Source: Siphonodentalium dalli (Eukaryota; Mollusca; Scaphopoda; Gadilida; Siphonodentaliidae). From it: a stretch of 64,000 nt of DNA. The stretch lies in contig CP136066.1 in assembly GCA_032622095.1 (NCBI GenBank), positions 199,226,978-199,290,977 of the forward strand. Reading direction: 5' to 3'. A model generated the notes under the pieces. It was not told the origin of the DNA, did not search any database, and saw nothing but the letters and a program-made list of their open reading frames with translations. Both the position numbers and the translations under genes were made by a program. Shown here one piece after another: positions 1 to 12,199 of the stretch (the first letter of the stretch is position 1; each line of letters opens with the position of its first letter).

Positions 1-706
1 AAATTTAGATAGATGAAAAATAATTGCTGTCATATAGTTTTGGAGTATACTGAGCCGCAGTGACAGTATGGGAGTTTTGCATATATATAAAGTATAATTT
101 ATAGCTGAATTCAGATATATCTGATTTATGATTTCACTTATTTTCATTTTTTCCAGACCAGTTCTATTTCTAATCAATTTAAATTAGATGGATTTTAATT
201 TTTTTATTTGAAATCCACTAACGCGATTTACAGTTACAACTTACAGCCTGAACACAGAACAAATGAATCGATTTTGAAACAAAAACCCAAATACTACTGA
301 TATCCGAACAATTAAACAGAGTCAACTTCACTGTCTTCAAAAACAAGGCATGGTCTGAATCGCAATTTGTCTGATCCAGTAATGGTCGATACCAGATGTC
401 CTTCACCGATGATTATAACATAACTTCACAATGACGATTATTTGTCCCACAAAAGTTATCCAATGTAATACATTTCAAATTTTAGTCTAGCTGGATCACA
501 GTTCTCGACTCCAGAAAAGTCCGCCATTATTTTTAAATATGGTTGTTACAAGTCACGTGCAGTTAAAACCAATCAGGAATAGCCTCCGATTAGGGCATCG
601 TTTAAATATCTGTTCAGTAATAAGAATAGCATCTTTATATAGATAAATATACTACGAATATAGGTAAATAATTTGTTCTACCTAATTTTAACACCTAATG
701 CGCATA

Positions 707-1206
707 AGATTGTCCATTTATAAATGGACAATCCTTACCTAAATTTTCATTAAAGTAATGATCAATCCGACCACGCGTGGCACGCGAACTTGGAATTGTC
801 CACTAAATCACGATATATAAAGATAATCCTGCATGTTAGCTTCATATTAAATCTGAAGGGTAATTACTCTATAAAGAATGTACCTTTACTAAATAACGGC
901 GATTTGTATGAGAAATTGCAACACCACAATAGATCAACTCTGGTGAAATATAAGTCAAATTCTTCTATTGGGTGGGTGGGATTGGGGGAGGTTTCTTCAA
1001 ATATCTCCGTTATTTCGCCAAAAACGCTTCTTCGAATATCTCCATTATTTAGTAAAGGTACATTCTTTATAGAGTTATTACCTTTGAGATTAAATATGTC
1101 GTGATTTAGTGGACAATCCCAAGCTCGCGTGCCACGCGAGGTCGGATTGACCATTAATTAATGAAAATTTTAGTACGGATTGTCCATTTATAAATGGACA
1201 ATCCTT
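707..1206. mobile_element. Foldback MITE with palindromic ends
   Basis: Long imperfect inverted repeat of roughly 230 bp per arm. Each outer end carries its own perfect palindrome built on ATTGTCCATTTATAAATGGA, so the ends can fold separately from the long arms. The arms share GGCACGCG, the run TTGTCCACTAAATCACGA and the run AAAGAATGTACCTTTACTAA in inverted orientation. No transposase frame is present, so it is non-autonomous. A second copy is at 4770-5271 and a partial third at 6312-6612. The superfamily is not identified because the target duplication is unclear. Confidence 0.85.
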
Positions 1207-1273
1207 AGAGAATATTGCCTGAATTTGAACTATCTTGAGTTGAGTATGCAGTAGGTATTACTTCAAGGAACCT

Positions 1274-1399
1274 AATTCACATAGCTTTCATGGCCATTTA
1301 GTATCCCTGGAACCAAATTCACATAGCTTTCATGGCCATTTAGTATCCCTGGAACCAAATTCACATAGCTTTCATGGCCATTTAGTATCCCTGGAACCA
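1274..1399. repeat. 42-bp tandem repeat, 3 copies
   Basis: Three head-to-tail units that begin AATTCACATAGC and end CCTGGAACCA, with no differences seen. The same array recurs near 5339-5464 in the duplicated block with one extra base in the third unit. Confidence 0.95.
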
Positions 1400-1419
1400 A
1401 AGGAAGTTACAACAATAGG

Positions 1420-1561
1420 TACAGTAATGCCCTAAGTAATCGACTCTTTAACTACATCAGAATTATGGGTAACTTTTCAGGATTTAGTCGTGACTAAATC
1501 CTGAAAAGTTACCCATAATTCTGCTGTAGTTAAAGAGTCGATTACTTAGGGCATTACTGTA
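1420..1561. mobile_element. Palindromic MITE, Tc1/mariner-like ends
   Basis: A near-perfect 142-bp palindrome with the ends TACAGTAATGCCC and GGGCATTACTGTA. The outer TA dinucleotides fit a TA target duplication, which is typical of Tc1/mariner. The arms meet at TTAGTCGTGACTAA. The duplicated block has a second copy at 5485-5636. Related palindromes with the same ends form a three-copy array at 36314-36788. Confidence 0.85.
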
Positions 1562-1900
1562 CACCAAGGTTTTACTGGTATCCTAGAGTACCATCACCAA
1601 TCGTTATTCCTAAGAGTGCATTATGCACCCCCTTTACCCACATGTTGGGTCACACAAAGCAGAACACTCTATTGGAATAGAACGATGCCACACAGACATG
1701 CATTTTTAAAGAGATTGCACCACCAATAATCTACACACATCTGCAGCCGCGCGAGTGCCTTGTCGCGGCGATGGTTAATGATTGGACCTTCTTCTGGTCA
1801 TTCCAATTTCTTTCCGACGATGGTTGGACCATTATCAACTGATCTGTGCCTGTTTCCATTTGCCGACGCGGCTACGAATAGACGTTGTGACTTTTAAGTT

Positions 1901-2000
1901 NNNNNNNNNNNNNNNNNNNNNNNNNNNNNNNNNNNNNNNNNNNNNNNNNNNNNNNNNNNNNNNNNNNNNNNNNNNNNNNNNNNNNNNNNNNNNNNNNNNN
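1901..2000. other. Assembly gap of 100 N
   Basis: Exactly 100 N, the usual placeholder for a gap of unknown size. It sits exactly where copy 1 of the duplicated block stops. Confidence 1.
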
Positions 2001-2148
2001 AGAGAGATGGATGAGAGAGAGAGAGGGTGAGAGAGAGAGAGGGTGAGGAGAGAGAGGGTGAGAGAGAGAGGGGGTGAGAGAGAGGGTCGAGGAGGTGAGA
2101 GGTGAGAGGGAGAGGGTGAGAGAGAGAGAGAGAGAGAGAGAGGGGTGA
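2001..2148. repeat. GA-rich simple repeat
   Basis: Interrupted (GA)n with recurring GGTGAGAGAG units. It borders the gap and is a likely cause of the assembly break. Confidence 0.95.
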
Positions 2149-2701
2149 GATGGATCGTGAAATTATGACAGTGGTGGGGAGTTTTAAAAAATTGGGTTGT
2201 ATGCGTGATAAAACGGATGCTCGTCTATAGTAATATGCATGCGTCAGGACTCAGGCGCCATGGGAGGAGGTCAATCGCAATCGCTGTTAACTGGTTTTTA
2301 TCATATAATCACATTCTAGCAAGGAAAAACAATCTCGAAACGGCTGGGGTTAAACATAAATTAAAATTGAGTTCTGTATCACAATCAAAGAGCAAGTAAA
2401 GACACCATCTGACAAGAAAAAACATAGTTCCATTTTAAAATTTAATGTTGACAGAATTGTTCAACCACCCTTATCAGCCATGTTTATCTCATGGTCAACA
2501 CTAACAAATCCAACGCAAATTGAATATAATAATTATATCTAATTAACATAATAATAACATTGATCGATACCATTGCGCTGACGCGGACCGCAAACGAAGC
2601 GATATATGTTGCACGATATTTGTCGCAGACCATTGCGATGTAAGATCGGTGTGAGCACACGCTCCGAGTTTAGTCGTGCAACTTCTGTTTTTATCACTTA
2701 C

Positions 2702-3248
2702 ATGTATGGTAGAGCGATTACTACAACCGCACACGATCTGGTTGTTTATTATATCCTGAATGCAGTGGGTATCATTAACCAAGCCTGAATTTATTGTGTC
2801 TGACATTTTCAGAATGAGGTCCACATAGGGTGAATTTAGTAATGCTATCCCGTATGGTGGGCTAGCATCGCCAAATTCATCATCTGGGGACCTCATTCTG
2901 CTTAGGCCTCATCTTCTGGGAAGTATCTATAGTCTAAAATTAACATTCTTTTCAGTTACTTTTTCCCTGTCGTTCTGTTCAATTTCGATATCCCCTAATT
3001 TGCAGAAGATAAAATACATAATCGAAGTGACCAATGGGTGAACATCATCAACTTCAACTGGGGACCTTCAATCTGATCACAGGTTGTCCCATAGCAGTTG
3101 AGGCCTAAGCAGAATGAGGTAATCAGAGAGTGAATTTGGTGATGCTAGCCCTCTGTGCGGGATATCATCACAAAATATACCCTCTGGGGACCTCATTCTG
3201 CAAATGTCAGACACAGTATATTCAGGCTTGTTATTAACGTGGTATAGA
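2702..3248 (-). pseudogene. Possible cysteine-containing exon split by a foldback element
   Basis: Read on the minus strand, a CTACAG acceptor at 3249 opens a frame that runs into the foldback at 2780-3232 and resumes beyond it. The resumed part includes NDTHCIQDIINN and VCGCSNRS and ends at a strong GTAAGT donor (2701-2696). The C-x(10)-C-x-C spacing recalls part of an EGF-like module. Removing the foldback and one copy of its flanking ATTAAC leaves an open frame. It lies downstream of the D8C exons on the same strand, but its incoming phase does not match the end of the second D8C exon, so at least one further exon would be needed. It may be chance. Confidence 0.25.
2780..3232. mobile_element. 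Foldback element with 6-bp flanking repeat
   Basis: The inverted ends CAAGCCTGAA and TTCAGGCTTG are flanked on both sides by ATTAAC (2774-2779 and 3233-3238). Each arm contains its own inverted pair, CAGAATGAGGT and ACCTCATTCTG, so each arm can form a hairpin within the larger foldback. No coding capacity. The TTAA inside the flanking repeat might point to a TTAA-targeting family, but the ends do not settle this. Confidence 0.8.
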
Positions 3249-3702
3249 CTGTAGGTAGGTCTATGCGTATTTATGGCGGATATTTAATAAGAATTTCCAA
3301 TAACTATTAATGATTACGTGTGTTAGTAGTTCTGTAGTAAAGTTTTACATAACTGACAAGCTATTGAGTTAAGACTGATCGCTTGCACATCCAATTATGG
3401 GATAATGCATTTACGTATTTTATCTTACAGACTGCCTAATCAACAAACAATTATATAACCAGTGTACATATTTAGCGTTTAGGACAATTAGTGTTTTAAA
3501 TCCAATTTTATTTGAAATGGCTGGTTAAATGTTAAAGCTTACCTTGTCCCCTCTGTACAGCCGTCACAATTAAATCAACGCTCACGTTACAAAATAAATT
3601 TGGCTTTTCATGGTATGATATTTTCGAAGTACGAAACCTGCATATACTTTCGTCGCCTAACTTCGTCCGATCTATATTCAGCGCTTTTGAATTAGCTTTC
3701 CG

Positions 3703-3759
3703 TCTCAATTTGGGGTAAAACAAGTTTGGCCAAAATAGCCACCGACAGCGGGAACACTA
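3703..3759. mobile_element. 3' remnant of the hAT MITE family
   Basis: Resembles the right end of the element at 42513-43398: TTTGGGGTAAA, then GCCAAA runs, then ACCGACAGCG and GAACACTAG. Only the right end was recognised here; the left end was not found. Confidence 0.6.
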
Positions 3760-4066
3760 GTGGAAGGGTTAATTTGGGCGTTTGTTCCCATATACACTCA
3801 TTGCACACCCTATCGCGGTATATTTTCAAAGCCAAATACATCAAAAAATATATTCACACTGTATCAGTAGGTCCACCGACGTTAGCTGTGCACTGCCTTT
3901 GAAGTGTGCGGTAATTGCTTTGATAAACATATCATAGGTGCCGACTCAAAGCGGTGAATACCGAGTAACGTTATGACCATGCGTGAAACACGTGCAGGCA
4001 GTGTAAATGTTTTATTGAACACTTGTAATTTGTAACAATGTATGGAATGGCGATGATTATTGTTCC

Positions 4067-5964
4067 AAATTTAGATAGATGAAAAATAATTGCTGTCATA
4101 TAGTTTTGGAGTATACTGAGCCGCAGTGACAGTATGGGAGTTTTGCATATATATAAGTATAATTTATAGCTGAATTCAGATATATCTGATTATGATTTCA
4201 CTTATTTTCATTTTTTCCAGACCAGTTCTATTTCTAATCAATTTAAATTAGATGGATTTCATTTTTTTATTTGAAATCCACTAACGCGATTTACAGTTAC
4301 AACTTACAGCCTGAACACAGAACAAATGAATCGATTTTGAAACAAAAACCCAAATACTACTGATATCCGAACAATTAAACAGAGTCAACTTCACTGTCTT
4401 CAAAAACAAGGCATGGTCTGAATCGCAATTTGTCTGATCCAGTAATGGTCGATACCAGATGTCCTTCACCGATGATTATAACATAACTTCACAATGACGA
4501 TTATTTGTCCCACAAAAGTTATCCAATGTAATACATTTCAAATTTTAGTCTAGCTGGATCACAGTTCTCGACTCCAGAAAAGTCCGCCATTATTTTTAAA
4601 TATGGGTTGTTACAAGTCACGTGCAGTTAAAACCAATCAGGAATAGCCTCCGATTAGGGCATCGTTTAAATATCTGTTCAGTAATAAGAATAGCATCTTT
4701 ATATAGATAAATATACTACGAATATAGGTAAATAATTTGTTCTACCTAATTTTAACATCTAATGCGCATAAGATTGTCCATTTATAAATGGACAATCCTT
4801 ACCTAAATTTTCATTAAAGTAATGATCAATCCGACCACGCGTGGCACGCGAACTTGGAATTGTCCACTAAATCACGATATATAAGATAATCCTGCATGTT
4901 AGCTTCATATTAAATCTGAAGGGTAATTACTCCTATAAAGAATGTACCTTTACTAAATAACGGCGATTTGTATGAGAAATTGCAACACCACAATAGATCA
5001 ACTCTGGTGAAATATAAGTCAAATTCTTCTATTGGGTGGGTGGGATTGGGGGAGGTTTTCTTCAATATCTCCGTTATTTCGCCAAAAACGCGTCTTCAAA
5101 TATCTCCATTATTTAGTAAAGGTACATTCTTTATAGAGTTATTACCTTTGAGATTGAAATATGTCGTGATTTAGTGGACAATCCCAAGCTCGCGTGCCAC
5201 GCGAGGTCGGATTGACCATTAATAATGAAAATTTTAGTACGGATTGTCCATTTATAAATGGACAATCCTTAGAGAATATTGCCTGAATTTGAACTATCTT
5301 GAGTTGAGTATGCAGTAGGTATTACTTCAAGGAACCTAATTCACATAGCTTTCATGGCCATTTAGTATCCCTGGAACCAAATTCACATAGCTTTCATGGC
5401 CATTTAGTATCCCTGGAACCAAATTCACATAGCTTTCCATGGCCATTTAGTATCCCTGGAACCAAAGGAAGTTACAACAATAGGTACAGTAATGCCCTAA
5501 GTAATCGACTCTTTAACTACATCAGAATAATGGGTAACTTTTCAGGATTTAGTCGTGACTAAATCCTGAAAAGTTACCCATAATTCTGCTGTAGTTAAAG
5601 AGTCGATTACTTAGGGCATTACTGTACACCAAGGTTTTACTGGTATCCTAGAGTACCATCACCAATCGTTATTCCTAAGAGTGCATTATGCACCCCCTTT
5701 ACCCACATGTTGGGTCACACAAAGCAGAACACTCTATTGGAATAGAACGATGCCACACAGACATGCATTTTTAAAGAGATTGCACCACCAATAATCTACA
5801 CACATCTGCAGCCGCGCGAGTGCCTTGTCGCGGCGATGGTTAATGATTGGACCTTCTTCTGGTCATTCCAATTTCTTTCGACGATGGTTGGACCATTATC
5901 AACTGATCTGTGCCTGTTTCCATTTGCCGACGCGGCTACGAATAGACGTTCTGACTTTTAAGTT
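4067..5964. repeat. 1.9-kb duplicated block, copy 2 (complete)
   Basis: Same-orientation copy of 1-1900, containing the foldback MITE at 4770-5271, the 42-bp tandem repeat and the palindromic MITE at 5485-5636. Homology with copy 1 runs up to the base before the N gap, and unique sequence follows here. The left boundary coincides with the first base of the window, so copy 1 may extend further left. Confidence 0.95.
4770..5271. mobile_element. Foldback MITE, second copy
   Basis: Same structure as 707-1206, with palindromic ends and long inverted arms. It differs mainly by single-base indels. Part of the duplicated block. Confidence 0.85.
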
Positions 5965-6311
5965 CATTATTTTAGGATGATCTGCGGTGATAATCCTGAT
6001 TAGATTAATTGCCTTTTGATTGCAGGTCACAAATAGCAATGCGGTAAATTACTTTATTGAAGTTCAACGCAGAATTATTCGGAGATAAGGGTGTTAATGG
6101 AAACTATTATATCGACGTGGGTTAAATCGATTGGGGTGGGGGTAGATGGGTGATTGGAGACAGTGGTTCACGCGTGATAGGCCTTGATTGATATGGAATA
6201 GATTCAGCATGGATTTCTCGATTGTTCTAAAGTGTTCTTGAAAGCAAACGAGATTTTAGCGCTCATTCTACGTTCAGCTTCTAAGGTGCACGGTTGGCGA
6301 ACTTGGCCCAC
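5965..6311. other. No gene seen
   Basis: AT-rich sequence with no recognisable coding frame or repeat, between the duplicated block and the partial foldback. Confidence 0.6.
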
Positions 6312-6612
6312 CCTCTCTAATTTGGGATTGTCCACTAAATCACGACATATAAAGATAATCCTGCATGTTATCTTCATATTAATTCTGAAGGGTAATAACT
6401 CTATAAAGAATGTACCTGTATTAAATAACGGAGATTTGTATGAGAAATTGCAACACCACAATATATCAACTCTGGTGAAATATAAGTCAAATTCTTCTAT
6501 TGGGTGGGTGGGATTGGGGGAGGTTTCTTCAAATATCTCCGTTATTTCGTCAAAAACACTTCTTCAAATATCTCCGTTATTTAGTAAAGGTACATTCTTT
6601 ATAGAATACAAT
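6312..6612. mobile_element. Partial copy of the 707-1206 foldback family
   Basis: Matches the inner part of the foldback, from GATTGTCCACTAAATCACGA through TTTAGTAAAGGTACATTC, but lacks the outer palindromic ends. It is the most diverged of the three copies and lies outside the duplicated block. Confidence 0.8.
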
Positions 6613-7763
6613 TTAGTAAAGTAGATAATTATTCGATTATATTGGCCATTGAAAAGGTTGATCGTCAATACATATGAGAATATATACTACAAAAGTTAGT
6701 TTCATTGTATGCTATATGTTTATAGGATTACATGTCTTTATGTGATTATATAATGATAATATATTCATGATGTGCACAATTTATTTGAAGCAAATGACGT
6801 TGACCTGAATTTCTAGAATAAAACATTCGTTTCTATAATTCGTAGTTGTTATCTATAAATCATTTATGTTTGTTCGAGTGAAACGAGTTAAAACATAATG
6901 AATCATTCACCTCAAATGTATCCGTTACAAATCATTATAGTAACTATATTTACTATAGTTTATAACTACAATAGTGATACAGTTATTAAAAGTGGTATAA
7001 GCCAAAACATCACGATTTTATAATTTATCTTGTAGATAGTTTGTTTATGGCAGCAACGTTTTAAACGGTTTAATGGTTTTAAACCGGGACAACGTTTAAT
7101 GGTTTTAAACCGGGGCAACATTTAAATCAGTACAACGTGTGCATATTTTCGTTATTTCTTCGAATCGTTGATATTGGTCCACAAAATTTGTGAATATGGG
7201 TCCTTTTTTCAACAGCATCGCTGTTCATATAAAACAACCTTCCAGCAGAATAGCTGGACCACATAACTAGGGCGGTGCAGACATCATGCAAGCAACCGCG
7301 GTTTATGGAAAATGGCGAAGAACTATCTATTTCAATGTCATGTTCTGCTGCTAATACACCGGCAATTCAACAAAAGACTTCACGATTTGTATTAATGGTG
7401 GTTCAAACGATAAAAATCCATCTCATGGCTGAGGGTCAGACACACGTTTTCCCACAATTTCCTTGTATTTCAAAATTGATTTTCTCAAAATCTGCCAGGA
7501 AGTTCTTGTGAAATTTGGTACAAGCGATTATTGTGACACATTATTTAAGAACCGTTGACCAATTGGATTGTATAACTTCATTTACTTTACTTTTATGGCA
7601 TGACATTTATTTAAAATTTCACTGTGTTCAAGTACCAAGAACTTCTGTAAAATATATTGTTTTCAAAAGTGCAGCTCATATATCGATGACGTCATATCTC
7701 AAGATCATCAGAGGCGACTTAGTTACTCTTGATTCATGAAATTGAATTATTATTGTCATTTAG
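6613..7763. other. No gene seen; AT-rich
   Basis: Scattered short frames only. Around 7055-7130 a short degenerate repeat, ACGTTTAATGGTTTTAAACC, occurs about twice. No splice-supported exon recognised. Confidence 0.5.
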
Positions 7764-7859
7764 AAAGGTAACTACCTATACATAATTAAAGGTAACTACC
7801 TATACATAATTAAAGGTAACTACCTATACATAATTAAAGGTAACTACCTATACATAATT
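7764..7859. repeat. 24-bp tandem repeat, 4 copies
   Basis: Four uninterrupted units beginning AAAGGTAACTACC and ending TACATAATT, with no differences seen. Confidence 0.98.
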
Positions 7860-8212
7860 TTCTATATTTGAGAATGTTCATGTCATTCCTGTTGATCAAT
7901 GCAACGTTATGCTGAGATGAATTGTGGGTCATGGGTTCATAACCAAGTTAATGCTGACCACTACATGTATATATCTTAACACCGTGGCCTAATTCAAGTT
8001 GATTACCCTCTGCCTGAGTGGACCACACTGCATATCAAAATTTGTTTCGTTGGGCTGGACTATTTGTGACTGTTTTATACTTCATTATAATATATGGGGG
8101 TATGATGCAATATTGTGCAATTATAAATCTAACCCATGCATAAAGTGCGTCTCCACATTATATTATTAAGCATTTTGTCCACATGTAATTGACTTGCCTT
8201 TAATGTATTATT

Positions 8213-8390
8213 AAGCAATTATTTCATGTGTCTTTTGGGAACAGTCAAAATTGTTGTCCCGAGGTATCAGGAATGACTATCGAACTGTTGCCCAAGGCCG
8301 AAGGCCGAGGGCAACAGTTCGATAGTCATTCCTGATACCGAGGGACAACAATTCTGCCTGTTCACAAAAGACACATGAAATAATTGCTTT
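8213..8390. mobile_element. Foldback with long arms
   Basis: The arms begin AAGCAATTATTTCATGTGTC and end with its reverse complement. The centre is GGCCGAAGGCC. Further right, at about 8540-8700, the motif CAACAGTTCG (and close variants) repeats at least five times. An inverted GTTACCCAATA/TATTGGGTAAC pair at about 8391 and 8773 may bound a larger element that stops just short of the second D8C exon. Confidence 0.85.
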
Positions 8391-8832
8391 GTTACCCAAT
8401 ACATTTACTTGTATATAATCAGCGATTAATTCAAAATAATTGTGTTGTTTTTCCAGCGTGACAGTGACAATGCGGAAATCCGGTATAATTAAAAAAAGAA
8501 ACCGGAAATTTCCGGAAATACCCGAAACGTCACGGAAATTGCAAACCATGTAACAGTTCGTTCGGGCCAGTCAACAGTTCGCTCGGAGCCAGTCAACAGT
8601 TCGCTCGGATCGGGCAACAGTTCACTCGTGACATCACGAAAGCTGACCGTGATTACAAACCGGGCAACAGTTAATTCAGGGCGGGCAACAGTTCGTTGTG
8701 GCGTTACGAACGCGAATTTGGGGTAAACCAGTTAATTCTAAATCCCAATGATTTACAAAGTAAAACTCTACTATTGGGTAACAATACACATTGTTTCGTA
8801 TAATCCCATCACCTAGTGGTTGTACAACCTAC

Positions 8833-9003
8833 CGAAGCAGTAACCGAAGTTACACGAGGCACTGATTCGCCTGATATTGTACACGTAAAAGTCGCCGCAG
8901 TTCTTAACTTCTATCGTGCTACCCAAAGTATCACAGCACCCATAGCGCGTAGATGTGCATATCGGTCTCACCACTATCCCGTCTGCTGGAGCCGGCAAAG
9001 TAC
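8833..9003 (-). CDS. D8C domain exon, C-terminal half
   Basis: Second half of a D8C domain, the cysteine-rich module of uromodulin, GP2 and related secreted or membrane proteins. The 171-nt exon follows a CATTAACAG acceptor and ends at a GTAGGT donor. It completes the split glycine codon from the exon at 13063-13272, then encodes 56 residues. Visible family features are PIC, the GCCD pair, the stretch VKNCGDFYVY, and ASC followed by GYC. The exon carries six cysteines. Its phase (2 nt in, 1 nt out) fits the upstream exon exactly. The product is probably extracellular. The next exon was not found; 8.8 kb of window remain downstream and are mostly repeats. Confidence 0.88.
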
Positions 9004-9417
9004 CTGTTAATGAAAAACAATAGTTTTAGTCCGTGTTGGTTTGTTGTCTGATAATCTTATATATGTTTCATTTACATGTACCTTTAACATTTAACCTGGT
9101 CACAGCATGAGTGAGTACATTGTAGCGTTTAACAGAGATAACAGTATCTACTTCGTCATGAATTTCACAAAACTTAAAACTAGAAACGGTCCAACCTTGT
9201 AGCAATACAATTTTAAGTCCCATGTTACTACACTGATGAGACTCTAATACTCGCCGATATTTGGGTACAGGTCTAATCAAGTGGAAACGGGCGAGAAAAT
9301 AACAATATAATACTATATACTATATATTATGAACAAGCTTTGATGCGTCTCGTGGCGCATCACTGTGTGAACGGTCAATATTTTAACCAGGGTAACGTCT
9401 GAGCCGTTTCGATTGAC

Positions 9418-9904
9418 TACGGTGACATCCGTTACTTATTTCCAGTTCCTTATTCCTTATTCGGAAACATTAAATCTTGACAAAATAAACGGTGCTGTAG
9501 GGTGGTTTTTATAGTTTAATTTTGGGTGGGCCACCCAACCGCGTCGTTTATTTGGTCAAAATCCGTTCATATATACCAAAACGGCTATGGTTGCCATTTT
9601 GGCCAGCTCCTGTGGCAACCGCACGGGCTAGAGGGTGCGGTTTTCGGTTTTTATCGTATATTCTGGAGTGGGCCACCCTACTGCGTCGTTTATTTGGTCA
9701 AAATCCGTTCGTATATACCAAAACGGCTATGGTTGCCATTTTGGCCACCTCCTGTGGCAACCGCACGGGCTAGATGGTGCGGTTTTTCGGTTTTTATCGT
9801 ATATTTTGGTGTAGGCCACCATACCGCGTCGTTTATTTGGTCAAGATTTAATGTTTCCGAATAAGGAATAAGGAACTGGGAATAAGTAACCGATGTCACC
9901 GTAG
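9418..9904. mobile_element. Foldback with 142-bp tandem repeats in the centre
   Basis: The inverted ends CTACGGTGACATC and GATGTCACCGTAG continue into long arms containing CCTTATTCCTTATTCGGAAA and its complement. Between the arms are about two and a half tandem units of 142-143 bp starting at 9531, 9673 and 9816, each with GCGTCGTTTATTTGGTCAA. Lies in the intron between the two D8C exons. Confidence 0.85.
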
Positions 9905-10009
9905 TTTCGATTGCTATAGCGTGCCGTGCGATCATGTTCCGTAGTTCACACCGTGACGTTTTAAGTTTTATGGATGGACGAATGATCGCCCATGTTGTTG
10001 ACTGCATGA

Positions 10010-11100
10010 ACAACGCCGAGCGGTGTATTCAGTTCTACGGCGCCACCATGTATACACGTGTACCACCATTATTCAGAGTTATATCTAAAACAGTTATTAC
10101 CGGGGTCATATAAATCGATCAGTTGGTTCTGACAATACTTGAAACGAGTCATGTATTGCCACAAATGTTATAACAAAAATTAGTACTTAAAATGTGATTA
10201 TGTATAAATTAAATGTTGTGATATTTTGACATTGAGCGTCTTATATGAAGTACTCATACATCAAATTGAACCTGGTGATGTGGCCCTAATGTTTTTGTAT
10301 TATGATGGGGATTCTTTTTTATGACTAAGGCACTAGGGGTAGCGAAATATGAGACAATTAATACAAAAATGAATACAAATATGACATTTGTCCAATGACC
10401 TTGACCGTAGCAATTTACCATGACCATATATATCCTAGTGGCCCAGTCCGTTTGGTGCACTATTGGTGGCATTATGCGTCAACACCATTTCTTTGAACAC
10501 AAGACTCATTGATCCCAACAGATGGCTTTTTTTATTTATTTATTTTTTATCTTTTCTCCAAATATTTGATGTCGTTGCCATGGAAACCTGATTTTATCCC
10601 GACACAGGTCCTCCCACCCGGGCACCCCTCCAAGTTTCATGTTTTAGTCACTAAAGTCACAATATGGCGATTTTTTGGACCAAAGGGACCACCCCACTAC
10701 TTACAAACGTCGAACTACAGATGACTTGAATTCAATTATTTGTCGATTAAAGTGCGACGTTTGTTTCAAATAAATGCCAGTAGACGCACTACCGATGAAG
10801 AATGCGTGTGTGGACACACGAATCTAATTGCTGACGCGTCTGAGATCCGTGTTTGAAACAAACGTCACATCTCCGTCCACTCGAATTAATATCGGAGAAA
10901 TGCAAACGAGCTGCATAATGAGATGCTAACGAGGGAAATCCAACTGGAACTGGAAAACCCAAACGAGCGTCACGTAATTTTGTAGTATTTGAATTCGAGT
11001 CGATAAAAGTGCGAGATTTGTTTCAAATTAAATGCGAGTCATGGCGAGTAGACGCACTAAATAAAATGTTATTCCATTTGGATGTACCCGCTACCAGGGA
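10010..11100. other. No gene seen; diverged repeats
   Basis: Two related segments near 10740 and 10985 share AAGTGCGA, TTTGTTTCAAAT and GTAGACGCACTA. No exon recognised. Intronic to the D8C exon pair. Confidence 0.5.
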
Positions 11101-11104
11101 CGTG

Positions 11105-12160
11105 GTTACGGGTGTGGGTGGGGTGGGTGGATTATCTTACCCCCAACTTTGGTAACAATTTTCAAAAAATTTGAAAGTTCATACTGGAAACAACATTATT
11201 AGTTGGAAATTTCACACCAACAATAGGTTGAAATTGTTCTTGTAATTTGATTTTCCAACACTTAGTTAGTGGGGAAATTGTTGTTTTCAGACCTACATGT
11301 ACATGTATATTTGCATATTTTCCTACGTTTGGTCCAAAATTTTGAATTAAATGGCCATCGTTCGGAAATGTTCCAACCTCATGGGGAGTTAGGTTGGAAA
11401 TTTCCAACACTTGTGAAGCTTGGTTCCTCATGACCCCCGTGGCCAGTCAAAAACTGCTAACTAGTTTAAGAAAACTTTATTTCCCTATACCATTGTTCAA
11501 AATTGTAAACTTAAAGATGTATAATACGAACTAACGCTCCCAAATTACTATTTATTTTGGTTCGGGGGTAAAAATTATTTAATTCGAGTGGAGGAACCCA
11601 TCCACAGCTAATGCGATGAGATATCGATTTTTGAAATCTTTAATTGTTCACCACCGGTACTTTTTGGCGGCCTGGCACAAAGTTGACGAGCCGACGGTCT
11701 CTGACCAAATTGCGGATGAAGATGGATAACTCTAAAATCAAGTGGCTTTGGGTGATAGATATTTGACAATCCGGCCAAATTTCGTTGAACACAATGTTGA
11801 TAAATAACAGGTTTTGGGCAATTTTATACTATATTTGACTGTGGTTAGCATTACTTTTGTGCAATTTATCGATTCTGATAACTGAAGCGGCATTTCAAAA
11901 CATGTTGTTGTTGTTGGAATCTGAGGATATGGAGACAATCGAACCGGATTGAGTACCTTTAAACGGTCATCGTTTGGGAAATTTTCCAAGCTTTGTGGGG
12001 ATGTCAGGTTGGAAATGTCCAACACTTGGAAAGCTTGAGGCCAGTCTAGATGCTATAGAATTTTGCGATTTTTATGATCACATTTCAAAATTTTCTCACA
12101 CCGTGCCCAACTATTATGAGTCCCCCCTCCCACAATCGAGACCCGCTAGCTATACGCCCC
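11105..12160. repeat. Dispersed repeat family A, two adjacent pieces
   Basis: Segments at about 11105-11430 and 11950-12155 resemble 49125-49530 and 60690-61000. Shared features are CCCAACTTT near the start, repeated TTGGAAATTTC, TTTGATTTTCCAACA and CAGGTTGGAAATG. No coding frame is conserved between copies, so this is a non-coding or decayed element of unknown class. Confidence 0.65.
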
Positions 12161-12199
12161 TGCCAGAAATGTTTATTTTAGCACGTAGTTTTAGATACT

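Larger units (their letters stand above)
1..1900. repeat. 1.9-kb duplicated block, copy 1 (cut by N gap)
   Basis: Nearly identical to 4067-5964 in the same orientation, including every internal element (foldback MITE, 42-bp tandem repeat, palindromic MITE). The visible differences are mostly single-base indels in short runs plus a few substitutions. The copy begins at the window edge and stops at the N gap, so both real ends are hidden. No coding region recognised apart from shadows of the repeats. Confidence 0.95.

Noticed and set aside
790-1154. Frames of about 100 codons on both strands in the foldback MITE
   Set aside because: They arise from the inverted repeat itself, since the two strands read almost the same, and they recur with frame changes in the other copies.
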